Assembly: GCA_002298885.1 (NCBI GenBank)
Contig: DBMK01000356.1
Coordinates: 1 to 16,071, forward strand
Reading direction: 5' to 3'
DNA from: Anaerolineaceae bacterium UBA700
Lineage (GTDB): Bacteria; Chloroflexota; Anaerolineae; Anaerolineales; Anaerolineaceae
DNA length: 16,071 nt
The position numbers and the translations under genes are program-made. The notes under the pieces are model-generated. The model was not told the origin of the DNA, did not search any database, and saw only the letters and a list, made by a program, of their open reading frames with translations. Of this stretch, positions 14,790 to 16,071 are shown one piece after another (within the stretch, counting starts at the first letter, position 1; every line of letters begins with the position of its first letter).

Positions 14790-15428
14790 CTACTTGAATT
14801 TGCCTGCGTCGACGCCGTCCATCCACAGGGCGATGATTGTCTCGGCCAGGTGGCGGCGCTGCCCGGCGTCCGGCTGTGGCTCGATGCCGCGCAGGGCGGG
14901 CAGGATGGCGCCGATGAACTCGGCAATAACCATGCGCGCTCCCAGGCGGGCGTCGATGGGGCGGAATGCGCCCGAAGCGACTTTATCGGTGATGAAATCC
15001 TGTAAAAAGGTGGAAATCTGGTCCAGGCGCGCCACCAGGTGGGTGTATAGCATCTCGTCGTTGACCCAGGCCTCTCCGATCAAAGCCCGGATGTAGGAGG
15101 ATTGGGACAGGACGATATCCATCACCCGCACGAAGACGTCCACCATTTGCTGGCGCGTCTCCATGCGAATAGCTTGATCGAAGACGGCATCCAGCAGGGC
15201 GGCCTGGTAACTGGCAATTTCGAGCAGGATATCGCGTTTGCTCTCGAAATAGTTGTACAGGGTCGATTCGCCGACGTCGGCGGCCAGGGCGATGTCCTTG
15301 GTGGTCGTGGCGGCGTATCCTTTTTCGGCAAAAATACGCGCTGCGGCATCCATGATCTGGCGCCGTTGGCGTTCGATACGCCGGTCGCGGCGCGTAGTTG
15401 GAACGGTCAAAAGATTGTCTTTTGTCAT
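14790..15428 (-). CDS. TetR-family transcriptional regulator of the exporter operon
   Basis: A 212-residue protein with a classic TetR N-terminus: IMDAAARIFAEKGYAATT (helix 1 and turn, about 25-42), DIALAADVGESTLYNYFESK (helix-turn-helix, about 45-64) and then KRDIL. The C-terminal ~140 residues are the variable all-helical ligand-binding and dimer domain. It is the first gene of the exporter operon and probably represses it, including itself, until a substrate of the pump binds; the paired palindromes at 15440-15471 are the likely operators. The ATG at 15428 has no clear Shine-Dalgarno sequence. The arrangement TetR followed by an ABC-2 exporter is the same as E. coli cecR-ybhGFSR. Confidence 0.92.
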   Translation of the reverse strand: MTKDNLLTVPTTRRDRRIERQRRQIMDAAARIFAEKGYAATTTKDIALAADVGESTLYNYFESKRDILLEIASYQAALLDAVFDQAIRMETRQQMVDVFVRVMDIVLSQSSYIRALIGEAWVNDEMLYTHLVARLDQISTFLQDFITDKVASGAFRPIDARLGARMVIAEFIGAILPALRGIEPQPDAGQRRHLAETIIALWMDGVDAGKFK

Positions 15429-15439
15429 TGGATAGTTTG

Positions 15440-15471
15440 CTCGTAAAGCGAATAATTACTCGTAATGCGAG
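15440..15471. promoter_or_regulatory. Paired operator candidate for the TetR regulator
   Basis: Two copies of CTCGTAA(A/T)GCGA, at 15440-15451 and 15459-15470, lie 19 bp apart (about two helical turns). The second sits in the perfect inverted repeat ACTCG-TAATG-CGAGT (15458-15472). They lie 12-44 bp before the TetR start, overlapping the region where its promoter must be. Confidence 0.6.
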
Positions 15472-15480
15472 TATATACAA
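15453..15480 (-). promoter_or_regulatory. Possible promoter of the TetR/exporter operon
   Basis: On the minus strand TTGTAT (15475-15480) and TAATTA (15453-15458) are spaced by 16 bp. Both are weak matches. If real, one operator palindrome lies between the two boxes and the other just after the -10, which suits repression. Confidence 0.35.
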
Positions 15481-15496
15481 TCCATGCTGATAATAC

Positions 15497-15541
15497 AAGG
15501 GGCGTTTTCGTCCGGTTCTGTTCCGGACGAAAACACCCCTT
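15497..15541. repeat. Long hairpin in the divergent intergenic region
   Basis: The arms 15504-15515 and 15523-15534 form a perfect 12-bp stem around the loop TTCTGTT. After one C/A mismatch, AAGGGG (15497-15502) and CCCCTT (15536-15541) add 6 bp. It lies between two divergent genes and has no T tract on either side, so it is not an obvious terminator of either. Confidence 0.7.
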
Positions 15542-15551
15542 ATGAATCCTA

Positions 15552-15560
15552 TGCTATAAT
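15552..15560 (+). promoter_or_regulatory. Extended -10 promoter of the deaminase gene
   Basis: TGCTATAAT is a perfect extended -10 element (TG-N-TATAAT). No good -35 is seen; the -35 position falls in the right arm of the hairpin at 15497-15541. Transcription would start near 15567, 28 nt before the ATG. Confidence 0.65.
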
Positions 15561-15594
15561 TTTTTGATCACTTCCCTGGTAAACGAAGGACAGA

Positions 15595-16026
15595 ATGCGG
15601 CCTGATTGGGACTCTTATTTCTTGAAGATTGCTTACGCTGTCTCCGAGCGCAGCACCTGCGACCGGGCATTCGTGGGCTGCGTGTTGGTGCTGGACAAAC
15701 GCATCTTGACCACCGGTTTCAACGGCTCGCCGGCGGGCCAGCCGCACTGCGACGAGATCGGCCACCTGCTGGTGGAAGGCCATTGCGTGCGCACGATCCA
15801 CGCCGAGACCAATGCCATCATCCAGGCGGCCTTGCACGGTGTCTCCACGAAAGGCTGCACCTGTTACGTGACCCATTTCCCGTGCATCAACTGCACCAAG
15901 GTACTCATCAACGCCGGCATCGTGCGCCTGGTTTACAGCGAAGCCTACCGGGTCGACGAGAACGCCATGGATTTCTTGAAAACCGCGAATATCGAGATTT
16001 CCCAGAAAGAATACAAATTAGCCTGA
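15595..16026 (+). CDS. dCMP deaminase / cytidine-deoxycytidylate deaminase family protein (ComEB-like)
   Basis: A 143-residue protein of the zinc-dependent deaminase fold, close to the usual dCMP deaminase length. The catalytic motif H69-A-E71 and the zinc cysteines C97 and C100 in PCINC are intact. GFNGSPAGQPHCDEIGH (41-57) is the nucleotide-binding block typical of dCMP deaminases and ComEB proteins and is absent from simple cytidine deaminases. The enzyme would convert dCMP to dUMP for dTTP synthesis, in the cytoplasm. AAGGA (15586-15590) lies 4 nt before the ATG. It is divergent from the TetR operon, with its own extended -10 promoter. A regulatory dCTP site cannot be judged from sequence. 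Confidence 0.88.
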   Translation: MRPDWDSYFLKIAYAVSERSTCDRAFVGCVLVLDKRILTTGFNGSPAGQPHCDEIGHLLVEGHCVRTIHAETNAIIQAALHGVSTKGCTCYVTHFPCINCTKVLINAGIVRLVYSEAYRVDENAMDFLKTANIEISQKEYKLA

Positions 16027-16052
16027 TTTATATCAATTCTTTTGGGTTGTGT

Positions 16053-16071
16053 CGGGCTGCGAAGCAGCCCG
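16053..16071 (+). terminator. Hairpin after the deaminase gene, cut by the window end
   Basis: CGGGCTGC (16053-16060) and GCAGCCCG (16064-16071) pair perfectly around the loop GAA, 26 bp after the stop. The stem may continue beyond the window, so the presence of a T tract cannot be judged. It shares its core with the hairpins at 5287 and 9563. Confidence 0.6.

Noticed and set aside
1..16071. CRISPR array, tRNA, rRNA, transposase or prophage genes
   Set aside because: No regularly spaced repeats, RNA gene signatures or transposase/integrase motifs were found on either strand.

Overview
The window looks like a piece of a mid-to-high GC bacterial chromosome. I infer Chloroflexota, probably class Anaerolineae. 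The pointers are an Ala/Thr/Pro-rich linker behind a lipobox in the solute-binding lipoprotein, LIV-type transporter genes with long N-terminal additions, and abundant intergenic palindromes and hairpins. This assignment is by impression; no rRNA or marker gene is present to confirm it.

Layout. (1) 1-3569, plus strand: three loosely spaced catabolic or housekeeping genes, namely a metal-dependent amidohydrolase, a GH4 NAD-dependent glycosidase and a NagD-type HAD phosphatase. The gaps on either side of the GH4 gene each hold a copy of a ~100-bp imperfect palindromic repeat. (2) 3570-9556, plus strand: a complete branched-chain amino acid/amide (HAAT, Liv-type) ABC importer. Its order is substrate-binding lipoprotein, LivH, LivM, LivG, LivF, with start/stop overlaps from livH onward. 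A promoter and a ~255-nt leader rich in hairpins lie before it. The leader includes two mutually exclusive pairings and a 13-nt perfect complement of the 16S rRNA 3' end placed in a hairpin loop. (3) 9557-9610: a 26-bp-stem hairpin between convergent transcription units. (4) 9611-10504, minus strand: a diacylglycerol/lipid kinase. (5) 10589-15428, minus strand: a tight five-gene operon read right to left, TetR regulator, two ABC-2 permeases and two ABC ATPases. It resembles the E. coli cecR-ybhGFSR drug-export operon with YbhF split into two proteins and without an HlyD-type subunit. Paired operator-like palindromes lie in front of the TetR gene. (6) 15595-16026, plus strand: a dCMP/cytidine deaminase-family protein with its own extended -10 promoter, followed by a hairpin cut by the window edge.

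How it works together: the importer would bring amino acids or amides in; the minus-strand operon would export hydrophobic compounds under TetR control; the remaining genes serve sugar, nucleotide and lipid metabolism. The least explained elements are non-coding: the importer's leader RNA, the hairpin family with a shared GGGCTGC core, and the palindromic repeats around the GH4 gene.
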